Assembly (NCBI RefSeq): GCF_000284375.1
Contig: NC_017249.1
Location: 4,814,001 to 4,878,000, forward strand
From: Bradyrhizobium japonicum USDA 6
GTDB taxonomy: Bacteria > Pseudomonadota > Alphaproteobacteria > Rhizobiales > Xanthobacteraceae
Length of the DNA stretch: 64,000 nucleotides
Direction: 5' to 3'
Shown: piece after piece, positions 53,713 to 62,716 of the stretch
Layout of the letters: every line of letters starts with the position of its first letter
Numbering within the stretch: the stretch's first letter is position 1
Made by a program: the position numbers and the translations under genes
The notes under the pieces: generated by a model
The model's input: the letters and a program-made list of their open reading frames with translations, nothing else
Databases searched by the model: none
Told to the model about the DNA's origin: nothing

Positions 53713-54636
53713 ATGCTCTCGTTCCTGCTCCGCCGTCTCCTGCAAACCATTCCGACCGTGCTCGCCGTCGTGCTGCTGGTGTTCGTGCTGTTCAGCGTCG
53801 TTCCCGGCAGCATCGTCTCAAGCATGAGCGACGACAGCGATCCCCAGGTCGAGCTGCGCATGAAGAAGCAGCTCGGCCTCGACGACCCGGTCTATTGGCG
53901 TTTCGGCGCCTACATCGCCAAGCTCGCGACAGGTGATTTCGGCACCTCGTTCCGGACGCGCGAGCCGGTCACCACCATGATCGCCAAACGGGCCTGGCCG
54001 ACGCTGCAGCTCATCTTCGCAGCGATGGCGTTAGCGATTCTGATCGGGGTTCCCCTTGGTTTCATTGCAGCGCTGAAGCCCGGGGGCATCGTCGATACGC
54101 TCGCCATGGTCGTGGCAGTATCGGGCCTTTCCATTGCCAAATTCTGGCTCGGGCTGGTGCTGATGTATCTGTTTGCGTTGAAGCTCGGCTGGCTGCCGAG
54201 CTTCGGCTATGGCGATGGAGGGCTGAAATATCTGCTGCTGCCGGCCGTGACGCTCGGCGTCTCGCCGATGGCGCTGTTTGCCCGCACGACGCGCGCCGCG
54301 GTCCTCGAGATCATGACCGCCGACTTCGTCCGTACCGCGCGCTCGAAGGGCATGAGCGAGACGCGTGTGGTGAAGTGGCATGTGATGCGCAACGCGCTCG
54401 TCATCATTCTCACCACCGTCGGCCTTCAGTTCGGCGGGTTGATGGGGCAGGCGGTCGTGGTCGAGAAACTGTTCTCCTGGCCGGGCATCGGTTCGCTGCT
54501 CGTCGACAGTGTGCTCCAGCGCGACATTCCCGCCGTCCAGGGCTCCATTCTCGTGGTGGTGCTGGCCTTTCTCGCGATCAATCTGCTGATCGACGTGCTC
54601 TACGGCGTGATTGATCCCAGGATCAGATACGCATGA
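53713..54636 (+). CDS. Peptide-type ABC transporter permease (DppB-like)
   Basis: 307 residues, six membrane helices. The first permease of the importer. Typical features: RRLLQTIPTVLAVVLLVFVLF start, the large periplasmic loop with GDFGTSFRTREPV, and the EAA loop MTADFVRTARSKGMSETRVVKWHVMRNAL contacted by the ATPases. The stop overlaps the next start (ATGA). Confidence 0.93.
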   Translation: MLSFLLRRLLQTIPTVLAVVLLVFVLFSVVPGSIVSSMSDDSDPQVELRMKKQLGLDDPVYWRFGAYIAKLATGDFGTSFRTREPVTTMIAKRAWPTLQLIFAAMALAILIGVPLGFIAALKPGGIVDTLAMVVAVSGLSIAKFWLGLVLMYLFALKLGWLPSFGYGDGGLKYLLLPAVTLGVSPMALFARTTRAAVLEIMTADFVRTARSKGMSETRVVKWHVMRNALVIILTTVGLQFGGLMGQAVVVEKLFSWPGIGSLLVDSVLQRDIPAVQGSILVVVLAFLAINLLIDVLYGVIDPRIRYA

Positions 54637-55454
54637 AGCTCCGCGCCAATCTCGTCATCGGTGGCGTGCTGTTCGCGCTCGCGATCCTGGTCGGCCTGCT
54701 CGCGCCCTGGCTGGCGCACACCGATCCCGTCCTGGACGCCAACCTCATGAACGCGGAGGAGCCTCCGAGCTGGACCTGGTGGTTCGGCACCGACGACCAG
54801 GGCCGCGACATCTATTCCCGCGTCGTCTACGGCGCCCGCGTCTCGCTGACCGTCGGCATCGTCTCGCAGCTCATCAACAGCGTCATCGGCGTCGCGCTCG
54901 GCTTGAGCGCGGGCTATTGGGGCGGCTGGTGGGATGATTTCGTCAACGGCCTGACAAATCTGATGCTCGCGATCCCCTCGCTGATCTTCGCGCTCGCCAT
55001 CATGGCGGTGCTTGGCCCCGGCCTCACGAGCCTGCTGATCGCGCTCGGCCTGACCAATTGGTCCTTTACCTGCCGGATCGCACGGGCCTCGGCGCTGTCG
55101 TTGAGGAGCCAGGGCTATGTGCAGGCGGCGACCGTGCTCGGCTACGGCGATCTGCGGATCATGGTCACGCAGCTCTTGCCGAACATGTTAGGGCCGATCG
55201 TCGTCATCGGGACGCTCGGCATGGGCAGCGCGGTGCTGTCCGAAGCTGCCTTGTCGTTCCTCGGCCTCGGCGTCCGCCCGCCCTTTCCGAGCTGGGGCAG
55301 CATGTTGTCGGATGCGCGCGAGCAGATCACGACGGCGCCGTGGCTCTCGGTCTTTCCGGGCCTTGCCATCTTCCTGACGGTGCTCGGCCTCAATCTGCTC
55401 GGCGACGGCCTGCGCGACATTCTCGATCCCCAGTCGCGGAGCCGGCGGACATGA
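54633..55454 (+). CDS. Peptide-type ABC transporter permease (DppC-like)
   Basis: 273 residues. The second permease, with the N-terminal segment FGTDDQGRDIYSRVVYGARVSL and EAA loop SLRSQGYVQAATVLGYGD. Ends with DGLRDILDPQSR, the family hallmark. It overlaps both neighbours by 4 nt, so the operon is tightly coupled. Confidence 0.93.
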   Translation: MKLRANLVIGGVLFALAILVGLLAPWLAHTDPVLDANLMNAEEPPSWTWWFGTDDQGRDIYSRVVYGARVSLTVGIVSQLINSVIGVALGLSAGYWGGWWDDFVNGLTNLMLAIPSLIFALAIMAVLGPGLTSLLIALGLTNWSFTCRIARASALSLRSQGYVQAATVLGYGDLRIMVTQLLPNMLGPIVVIGTLGMGSAVLSEAALSFLGLGVRPPFPSWGSMLSDAREQITTAPWLSVFPGLAIFLTVLGLNLLGDGLRDILDPQSRSRRT

Positions 55455-56431
55455 CCGGCGCGCCGCTGATCGAAGTCGAGGATTTGCGCATCGATCTCGA
55501 CGACGGAGCGAGGCGCGTCGCGGCGGCCGAGGGCATCTCGTTCCGCATCGATCGAGGCGAGACATTCGGGCTGGTCGGCGAATCCGGCTGCGGCAAGAGC
55601 ATCACGGCGCTCGCATTGATCGGCCTGTTGCGGCAGCCGCTGTCGATCGGCGGCGGCGTCATCCGGTTTGAGGGGCGGGAGATCCAGCACCTTTCCGCGG
55701 CCAGGCAGCGGGAGCTTCGCGGCAATCGCATCGCCATGATTTTCCAGGAGCCGATGACGGCGCTGAACCCGGTCTCGCCGGTGGGCCGGCAGATCGCCGA
55801 GATGTTCGTGCTGCACAAGGGCAAGAGCTGGCGGGAAGCCAACCAGCTCGCGGTCGAGGCGCTGGCGAGCGTCCGCGTCCCCGCACCGGAGCGGCGCGTC
55901 AACGATTACCCGCACCAGCTGTCCGGCGGCATGCGCCAGCGCGTCATGATCGCCATCGCCCTCGCATGCGGTCCGGACCTCCTGATCGCCGACGAGCCGA
56001 CCACCGCGCTCGACGTGACCGTGCAGGCCGAAATCATCGAGCTGATGCGCAATCTGTGCGCCGAGAGGGGGACGGCGATCCTGATGATCAGCCACGATCT
56101 CGGCCTCGTCGCCAATGTCTGCCGCCGTGTCGCCGTCATGTATGCCGGCCGCATCGTCGAGGAGCGTGGCTCGGCCGATATCTTCCGGGCGCCCTCGCAT
56201 CCCTATACGCAGGGCCTGGTCGCCTCGCTGCCCCGGCTGGGCAGCCGGGCCGCGCTCGGCCGCACCAGGCTCAAGGAGATCGCGGGCGTGGTTCCGGCCA
56301 TCACGAATTTCCCGGATGGCTGCCGGTTCAATCCGCGCTGTGCGCAGGCCACCGAGATTTGCCGCACGGTTGCGCCGCAGACGGATTTGCTGGAGACCGG
56401 CGGTTTCGTCCGGTGTTACCACCATGCATGA
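55451..56431 (+). CDS. Peptide-type ABC transporter ATP-binding protein (DppD-like)
   Basis: 326 residues from ATG 55451. Walker A GESGCGKS (43-50), signature LSGGMRQRV, Walker [13 protein letters not shown] and the C-terminal oligopeptide-type extension ([15 protein letters not shown]) with the cysteines that bind an Fe-S cluster in some members. The start codon overlaps the upstream permease stop. Confidence 0.94.
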   Translation: MTGAPLIEVEDLRIDLDDGARRVAAAEGISFRIDRGETFGLVGESGCGKSITALALIGLLRQPLSIGGGVIRFEGREIQHLSAARQRELRGNRIAMIFQEPMTALNPVSPVGRQIAEMFVLHKGKSWREANQLAVEALASVRVPAPERRVNDYPHQLSGGMRQRVMIAIALACGPDLLIADEPTTALDVTVQAEIIELMRNLCAERGTAILMISHDLGLVANVCRRVAVMYAGRIVEERGSADIFRAPSHPYTQGLVASLPRLGSRAALGRTRLKEIAGVVPAITNFPDGCRFNPRCAQATEICRTVAPQTDLLETGGFVRCYHHA

Positions 56432-57476
56432 GCCGCAAGACATGCGGGGTGAAGCGAGGTCGGACGACGATCTCATTCTCAGCATCGAGGATCTCGCGGT
56501 TCATTTTCCGATGGGGGGCGGCCTGCTGGGCCGCAGCCGGCGGGTGCTCCGTGCCGTCGACGGTGTCGATCTCAGCCTGAGACGAGGCGAATGCCTCGGC
56601 CTCGTCGGCGAGTCCGGCTCAGGCAAGTCGACCGTCGCGTTGTCGATCCTGGGGCTCCTGACGCCGACGCGCGGCCGCATCGTGCTGGACGGGCAGGTGG
56701 TGACGAACAGGCAGTCCGGCGACCGAAAGTCGCTGGCCCGCACCGTGCAGATCGTCTTTCAGGATCCTTACGCCTCGCTCAACCCACGCCAGACCGTCCG
56801 CCGCACGCTGGAAGATCCCCTGCGTGTGCATGGCGTGACCGCGAAAAGCGAGATCGAGGACCGTGTTGCGACGATGCTGCGGCATGTCGGCCTGCGGCCG
56901 GAACAGGCCGACCGCTATCCGCACGAATTCTCCGGCGGCCAGCGCCAGCGCATCGGGATTGCGCGCGCCCTGATCCTCAATCCCAGGATCGTCATCTGCG
57001 ACGAGCCGGTATCGGCGCTCGACGTCTCGATCCGCGCCCAGATCATCAATTTGCTGCTGGAATTGAAGGACACGCTCGGTCTCTCCTACATCATGATCAG
57101 CCACGACCTCGGCGTCGTCGAGCACATGAGCGACCGCGTCGCCGTCATGTATCTCGGCCGCATTGTCGAGAACGGCCACTGGCGCGAAATCTTCGAACGG
57201 CCGGCGCACCCCTATACGCAAGCCCTGATCGCGGCCATCCCCGATCCGCTGCGTCATGCGCCGTTGGCGACGACAGGCGGCGACCTTCCCAACCCGCTCA
57301 ATCCGCCGAACGGATGCGCCTTCAGCCCGCGTTGCCGGTACGCGGAGGCCGTGTGTCGTCACGAGCCCGGTCCGGTGCTGGAAACGCGCGCCGATGGACA
57401 TGAGGTGAGGTGCTGGCGGGCGGACGAGATTGCGGGGCAGACGCAATTGGCTTCGACCGAGGGCGGGCATCCCTAG
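56424..57476 (+). CDS. Peptide-type ABC transporter ATP-binding protein (DppF-like)
   Basis: 350 residues from ATG 56424. Walker A GESGSGKST (62-70), signature FSGGQRQRI, Walker B IVICDEPVSALD and the C-terminal GCAFSPRCRYAEAVC. It forms a heterodimer with the DppD-like ATPase. The start lies within the last 8 nt of the previous gene. It is the last gene of the importer; 207 bp without a gene follow. Confidence 0.94.
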   Translation: MHEPQDMRGEARSDDDLILSIEDLAVHFPMGGGLLGRSRRVLRAVDGVDLSLRRGECLGLVGESGSGKSTVALSILGLLTPTRGRIVLDGQVVTNRQSGDRKSLARTVQIVFQDPYASLNPRQTVRRTLEDPLRVHGVTAKSEIEDRVATMLRHVGLRPEQADRYPHEFSGGQRQRIGIARALILNPRIVICDEPVSALDVSIRAQIINLLLELKDTLGLSYIMISHDLGVVEHMSDRVAVMYLGRIVENGHWREIFERPAHPYTQALIAAIPDPLRHAPLATTGGDLPNPLNPPNGCAFSPRCRYAEAVCRHEPGPVLETRADGHEVRCWRADEIAGQTQLASTEGGHP

Positions 57477-57683
57477 GGATGGAAGGCGCGTCCGTCGCGG
57501 TCAAAAGCGTCGCTCTAGCGGCCCGCTAGTCACGTCCGGTCTGCCCTGACAGGCGGACGGTTTTTGGGGCCCGCCCGTGAGCCATCGCGTGGGGTTGATC
57601 CTTGGGGCGGTCCAATCGCGTACCGCCCTGTTTTCATGTGTGCTACATGGTCGGGTAGAAAAATGTAGCGGGAAAGGCAGATC

Positions 57684-57902
57684 ATGACTGACGATCAGGT
57701 CAATCTCGTCGTTCGGCACCTTTGCGAGCAATTGCACTTGGCGCTCCGCTTGAAGGGCAGCGAGGCTCATCCACCAAACGCCAAGGATATTGGATTCGAT
57801 CCGGTCTCTGTAAGAACCGTATTGCTGACCGGCTTGCGTTCGGCGGGTGTCACGACCCACCAGGAGGCGGTCGGGAAGAGCGAAGAGCCGCCGTGGTCCT
57901 AA
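57684..57902 (+). CDS. Small protein of unknown function
   Basis: 72 residues starting MTDDQVNLVVRHLCEQLHLAL, preceded by GGGAAAGGCAG. Soluble, mixed helical, with no known motif. The ribosome site and coherent composition support a gene, but the region is gene-poor and the call is tentative. Confidence 0.45.
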   Translation: MTDDQVNLVVRHLCEQLHLALRLKGSEAHPPNAKDIGFDPVSVRTVLLTGLRSAGVTTHQEAVGKSEEPPWS

Positions 57903-58291
57903 ACACAAAACGCGGGACAGAAGCCTCGCGCCAATGTCTTGGGTCCGCAGCAGACAAATCCACGACAGCGTCCATAGGTCCGCTAAGGGCCAACAACCGA
58001 CGTTCGATATTTCGTCCGTTCGCATCTCGGAACCGCGTCGCGGGCGCCGTAGTTAACTGCTCGATTGTATTCGCTTGACAAACGGCGGTCTCCACTGACC
58101 ATCGAGGATGTTGCTCCCGCCCAGTAGACGCGGATGTAAAGCGAGAACTGGCCACTCGCAGGCAGCCAGTTGCTCTCTTTGTCTACTTGTCTACGCTCGG
58201 TGATTTTGGCACCAACGCGCAGCGTCAACGAACCGTCCCGACATTGAACGTTCGCGTCGCAGGGAACGTTGGCGGCATCTTGCCGCCCGCC
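57903..58291. other. Non-coding accessory DNA
   Basis: 389 bp without a credible gene. Short open frames on both strands have no ribosome sites and no family features. GC content is lower than in the neighbouring operons. Confidence 0.5.
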
Positions 58292-58621
58292 TCAGCGCCA
58301 GATTGCCGGTTCGCAGGGAGGCTTATTGAACGGACCTCCGGCATAACTGCCGACGTCTGGAGCCCGGACACAGTGAACGACGTTGGAGGGGGGGACGACT
58401 GCACCGGTTTTGTCGTGCCACGCCGCCCTGCGCCAGGTTGCCGGTTCGCAGGGAGGCCTATTGAACGGAGCCCCGGCAAAACTGCCAACGTCTGGCGCCC
58501 GGATGCAGTGAACGACGCGGGACGGATGGACGGCTGCGCCGTTTTGGTCGTACCACGCGGCCATGGCCGGATTAGCGAACATGGCCGCGGCGATCAGTCC
58601 TACCGAAGCAAGCTTCCTCAT
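58292..58621 (-). CDS. Small secreted Cys-containing protein made of two 45-residue repeats
   Basis: 109 residues. Signal peptide MRKLASVGLIAAAMFANPAMA, then two tandem copies of one module starting AAWYDQNG (21) and AAWHDKTG (66). Each copy holds VVHC(I/V)RAPDVGS and PFN(R/K)PPCEP, so two cysteines per module could form a disulfide. The repeats are also clear at DNA level with a 135-nt period. AAGGAGA precedes ATG 58621. Function unknown; a periplasmic or surface protein is likely. Confidence 0.78.
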   Translation of the reverse strand: MRKLASVGLIAAAMFANPAMAAWYDQNGAAVHPSRVVHCIRAPDVGSFAGAPFNRPPCEPATWRRAAWHDKTGAVVPPSNVVHCVRAPDVGSYAGGPFNKPPCEPAIWR

Positions 58622-58956
58622 TTGCGCGTCTCCTTATGTGTCAATGATTGAACGACTGACTATCCTTTGCGGCTCATTCCTACCGAAGAGACTGCAAGCA
58701 ACATTCTGCGGTATCGACTATGCACATCATCAAGGTCGATCTATATCAACTTCGCCCGAATACGGTGGCTGATGACCGCTCCGGGTCAAACTGCGAAAAA
58801 CTCAACCTGAGCAAATTCAGTCGGCTATGTCCTGCTGATCGGGCCTCAATGAGGCGTGCCGCCACTTCGCTCATGGGGCCAATTGCAGAGAAACTTTATT
58901 GAAGAGCCTTCGAGAAGCTCATCAAAAATCAACGCCGAGGTCATGCGCTACGGCAG
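58622..58956. other. Non-coding accessory DNA
   Basis: 335 bp with no credible gene, RNA or repeat found by reading. It is AT-richer than the operon regions. Confidence 0.45.
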
Positions 58957-59315
58957 CTACCGACCGCCTCGCCAAGCAGTTGGGCGCCGGATGCAACGCG
59001 GCACATTGATGCAGAACGCTTCGTATCCGAATGGCCTTTTTAGCGTCGGCTCTTCGTAGCCCACGACAAAAAGGTGGAAGAAGAGCCAGACGATGCGCCG
59101 GAGGCGAACAGCCGCCAATCGCCGAACAGGAGCGCCTGGCCGAAAATGACGGCGGCGACCGCCACGTAGATTGGATTGCGCACATAGCGATAGAGGCCGG
59201 TAACGACGAGATGTTGGGTCGGGGCGATCGGCGCTGGCGTGCCGAGCCGCTGCAGCGCGAAACGCGCGAATGAATCCACGAGCCCGGCTACGCCGGCAAG
59301 AATTAGGCCGTGTAC
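58957..59315 (-). pseudogene. Remnant of an isoprenylcysteine carboxyl methyltransferase-like gene
   Basis: The minus-strand frame from 59315 encodes the C-terminal half of an ICMT/phospholipid methyltransferase-like membrane protein: DSFARFALQRLG, TQHLVVTGLYRYVRNPIYVA (the hallmark GLYRYVRNPxY) and FGQALLFGDWRLFA. The frame then breaks near 59094. One missing base restores IVWLFFHLFVVGYEEPTL and NVPR, ending at TAG 58957. The N-terminal half is gone: an in-frame stop stands just upstream and no start is available. A decayed, truncated and frameshifted gene. Confidence 0.75.
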
Positions 59316-59545
59316 CTATAAATCCGGCGGCGGGATGTGACTGATGACTAGGTCCGCTCTACTCCTATAGCGAACAAATTGGTTCGGCGGCGCAATATGT
59401 CGCGATGGGCCACAAGGCGACATATGCACCGCAGCAAGAAGGCAAGGGGTCGCTGTAACTCTCGTTGAACTGCGGCTACCCGGGTTTATGCTACTTTGAA
59501 GCGGCAGCAGAGTGCCGCTATTCGATCGCCTCATGGGATCGGGAG
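59316..59545. other. Non-coding accessory DNA
   Basis: 230 bp between the ICMT remnant and the cyclase gene; nothing recognised. Confidence 0.4.
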
Positions 59546-61288
59546 CTAGTCGGGCAACCCCGCTTTCCGAAGACCCTCAATAAACAGCTTTGCGTTTGAT
59601 AGTCCGGCCCGGGCGATAAGCGCCGATATTGTAAAGGCGGGATCGATCTCAAGCACACGCGCCGCCGCGTCGTGCGCCTCAGCGTCACGTCCGAGATGGG
59701 CGAAGGCGGACGCGAGCCATTGGTAAGTTGCCAAATAAAGGTTCTGACGAAGGGCTTTCTTCAATACGACGATGGCCTCGTCAAAGCGGCGAAGCTCGAT
59801 AAGGGCCTGCCCAATGCCAGTAAGCGTCATGTATAGTTGCGGGTCTACTGGGCTCACGCGAACGGCACGTTCAAAGCTCCAGATCGCTTCCTCCGGCAGC
59901 CCCGCAATTCTATAGACATGGCCTCTGCAGCTCCATGTGAGGCATGAATTTGGGTTGAGCCCGACCGCCCGATCAGCCATTTCGATCTCGGCTTCACGAT
60001 CGCCGACCATGAACGCCGAGATTACGGCAGCCCTTGCTAACGTGTCCGGATCGCGATCGTCGATGCTCAATGCCAAACGAGCAAGCCGAACCGCTTCCTT
60101 GCGGTCGAACTGAAGATCGTTGGCATAGCCCAAAAGGACGTTGAGCATGTGGCAGACGCCTGCCAGAGCCGCGACAGCACCGAACCGAGGGTCGAGCTCC
60201 AAGGCGCGGTGGAACAGTCGGATTGCCTCGGCCAACCCTTCGCGGCTCCTCAGGTAGAACTGCGGCATGGCACGGAGATAAAAATCATACGCGGTGAGGT
60301 TCTCTGGCCGCCGCCGCGTTGCCAATTCAATTTCTGTTTGAAGCATCTTTGGCTCAATGGCCGAGACAACGGCGAGCGTTACTTCGTCTTGAAGAGCAAA
60401 AACGTCGGTCAGGTCACGCTCAAACCTGTCCACCCAGATGTGCGCGCCTGTAACCGCATCGATCAACTGCCCCGTGATGCGAACTTTCCCCGACGCCTTC
60501 CGCACTGACCCCTCGAGGACATAGCGCACGCCGAGCCTTCGCCCGACTTCCTTGATATCAACCGCTCGACCCTTGAAGGTGAAGCTCGAATTGCGCGCGA
60601 TCACGAACAGCGACTTGAAGCGCGACAGCGCGGTGATGATCTCCTCGACCATTCCGTCCGCAAAGTATTCCTGTTCGGGATCGCCGCTCAGGTTCTCGAA
60701 CGGCAGTACAGCGATGGAAGGCTTGTCCGGGTGTGGCGGGGCCGCACTCAGCCCCTCTGTCAGCGCCCCTGGCGCTCCGGCGCGGACAGCGTAGGCGCGG
60801 ACCGGCTTGGAGATGTTCTTGAGCTGCTGCTCGCCACGATCCTCGAAGCCAGCGTCTAGCTTGCCCTCGACTTCGTTGTAGACCTTGTCGGAAATCAGGA
60901 TACCGCCCGGATCGGCGATCCCCTCCAGCCGAACAGCAATGTTGATCCCGTCGCCGTAGAGGTCGCCGTCCTGTCCAACGATCACGTCACCAAGGTTGAG
61001 GCCGATGCGTAGCTTGAATGGACCGCTACCCTCGGCGAGATGATCCTGTATCTCAACCGCGCATCTCATGGCGGCCAGGGGACTGGCGAACTCGGCGAGT
61101 GCGCCATCACCCGTTGTCTTGATTAGACGGCCTTCGTGGCGGGAGAGGCTCGGCTCGATCAGTTGTCGCTTGAGCCGCTCGAACTCGGCATAGGTAGCTT
61201 CCTCAGCGCGTTGCATCAACGCAGAGTAACCGACCACGTCGGCAGCCAAAATCGCCGCTAATCGCCTTTGAACCCGCCGCTCCGTCAC
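59546..61288 (-). CDS. Class III adenylate/guanylate cyclase with TolB-like and TPR domains
   Basis: 580 residues from GTG 61288 (MTERRVQRRLAAILAADVVGYS, the common N terminus). The cyclase domain has metal Asp in LAADVVGYSALM and KTTGDGALAEF, then GDLYGDGINIAVRLE. After a linker comes a TolB/FlgO-like segment (SIAVLPFENLSGDPEQEYFADG, RYVLEGSVRKASGKVRITGQLID), and then several TPR repeats to the C terminus. No membrane segment is seen, so it is cytoplasmic. An ATG at 61417 would add 43 Pro/Gln-rich residues. This architecture is very common in Bradyrhizobium; the activating signal is not known. Confidence 0.88.
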   Translation of the reverse strand: MTERRVQRRLAAILAADVVGYSALMQRAEEATYAEFERLKRQLIEPSLSRHEGRLIKTTGDGALAEFASPLAAMRCAVEIQDHLAEGSGPFKLRIGLNLGDVIVGQDGDLYGDGINIAVRLEGIADPGGILISDKVYNEVEGKLDAGFEDRGEQQLKNISKPVRAYAVRAGAPGALTEGLSAAPPHPDKPSIAVLPFENLSGDPEQEYFADGMVEEIITALSRFKSLFVIARNSSFTFKGRAVDIKEVGRRLGVRYVLEGSVRKASGKVRITGQLIDAVTGAHIWVDRFERDLTDVFALQDEVTLAVVSAIEPKMLQTEIELATRRRPENLTAYDFYLRAMPQFYLRSREGLAEAIRLFHRALELDPRFGAVAALAGVCHMLNVLLGYANDLQFDRKEAVRLARLALSIDDRDPDTLARAAVISAFMVGDREAEIEMADRAVGLNPNSCLTWSCRGHVYRIAGLPEEAIWSFERAVRVSPVDPQLYMTLTGIGQALIELRRFDEAIVVLKKALRQNLYLATYQWLASAFAHLGRDAEAHDAAARVLEIDPAFTISALIARAGLSNAKLFIEGLRKAGLPD

Positions 61289-61456
61289 AGCGCTCTCCGA
61301 ACGGCCAGCCAAAAATTCGTCGGCTGTGGCCAGGAGGAGCCTAGCACTTTGTTGCGGACCTGTGAGCGGTAATCGCGGGAGGGCCCTGTTGCCCCCAGGC
61401 GGCATTTGCTGTTGCACCGCGACAGTAAGCGTGCGGCAACTCGGGAGGTCCCAGTT

Positions 61457-61564
61457 GGGTCACACCCAGAAGAACTCGGGCTGAGCATATCAAGTCTGCT
61501 TCACCCCCAAGGAGCGGACATCTAGCGGACATGCCGGGTCGACCGCTTGGGGCTATATCCGGAC
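61457..61564 (+). repeat. 108-bp dispersed direct repeat, copy A
   Basis: Aligns without gaps to 63404-63511 at about 80 % identity by hand. Conserved blocks are GGGTCACAC, GCTTCACCCCCA, TCTAGCGGACATG and CGCTTGGGG. Both copies point the same way. It lies upstream of the cyclase (minus) and of the C13 peptidase (plus). The type looks like a Bradyrhizobium dispersed repeat. Confidence 0.8.
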
Positions 61565-61663
61565 CAATACCCGTGCCGTTTCGAAGGATGAAAATTCACT
61601 GGCTTTCGGCTATTTTGCGTTGAGCCGCAGTTCTGTGGCGGCGATCTCGAATCGAGGTTCGCC

Positions 61664-62409
61664 ATGACCTCCAGGTCCTCGATCAGGCGGCTCGTCGCGC
61701 CGCTCTTCGCTTTTTTCTGACCATCTGGCCGTTGGTTTCGCCGGTACATGCTGTTGAGGACGCCGGAAAGGTTGGCGTGGTGTCCTTTGGCCTGTTCGGC
61801 GATCAAGGCGTGTTTAGATCCGAGGCGACCGGCGCAGCTCAGGTCGTAGCCGGCCGTTTCGAGACTGGCCCGATCAACGTGGAGTACAATTCCAAGAAAG
61901 GCGGAAATGCAACGATCGAAGCTCTGACCAGGTCGTTGCAGGCGGCAGCCAACCGCTTGGATACCGAGAAGGATGTTCTCTTTTTGATTCTCACCTCGCA
62001 TGGCTCTCCTGACGGCCTTGCAATCAAGGCGGGGCGGCTCACAGAAACGCTCACGCCATCTCGTCTCGGCGACATGCTCGCGAGAACGGGTGTGCGGCAC
62101 AAGGTGGTGGTCATCTCGGCTTGTTATTCGGGGGTTTTTATCCCGCGTCTGGCGAATCCCGACGTGCTGGTCATCACCGCGGCCGATGCCAACCATCCGT
62201 CGTTCGGCTGTCAGGACAAGGCCAAGTGGACCTATTTCGGCGACGCTTTTTTCAATGTCGCGCTCCGGAAAGCGGTCAGCCTGAAGGATGCGTTTCTCGA
62301 TGCGCGCTCACTCGTCCGGAAGCGAGAATTGCGGGAGCATTTCGAGCCGTCGAATCCCCTCATGGCAGGCGGCGCAGACGTGCTGCCATTGCTTGTCGCA
62401 CGCCCTTGA
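61664..62409 (+). CDS. C13 family (legumain-type) peptidase, frame broken in the signal peptide
   Basis: The catalytic domain reads from TTG 61732: caspase-fold His in FLILTSHGSPDGL and Cys in VVVISACYSGVFIP (His90 and Cys131 of that frame), then ITAADANHPSFGC and FNVALRKAVSLKDAF. A proper start with ribosome site (GAGG) is ATG 61664, giving MTSRSSIRRLVAPLFAFF, but a TGA follows after a T6 tract (61711-61716). With seven T the frame would continue into LTIWPLVSPVHAVED, a complete Arg-rich signal peptide. So the gene is inactive, initiates inefficiently at TTG, or needs slippage at the T tract; a sequencing error is also possible. Predicted periplasmic or secreted. Confidence 0.72.
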
Positions 62410-62716
62410 ACAACCGGCCGCGAACGCAGAGGCTATTGCTCGCGGGCGCATCGCCGTTTCCGGTCTACCCGATAAGCAGACTGTTTGGCGGCCCGCTTAG
62501 ACTTCGCATTCGGGCCAGGGCCTGACATGCAGGTCCATGCTGCTGCATGTGCGCAGATGGCTCAACCAAAAGTGGTTATGTCTCGATCTCGCTCATGAAG
62601 ATGAATGGAGCTCGATGAGATGTTTCGCATTTTATGGCAAAGGTAACCCTTGCGCGCCGGTTTCGCCGAGCGCACTCTTGCGGAGCGTTTTCACAAGAAC
62701 TGCGGAGGGGGCGACC
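62410..62716. other. Non-coding gap before the Gly/Cys-rich gene
   Basis: 307 bp without a credible gene. The frame of the Gly/Cys-rich gene is open here (from 62537) but has no ribosome site and no leader-like sequence. No clear promoter boxes were found. Confidence 0.45.

Noticed and set aside
61522..62196. 224-codon minus-strand frame opposite the C13 peptidase
   Set aside because: The + strand frame holds the catalytic His and Cys motifs; the minus frame has no motif.
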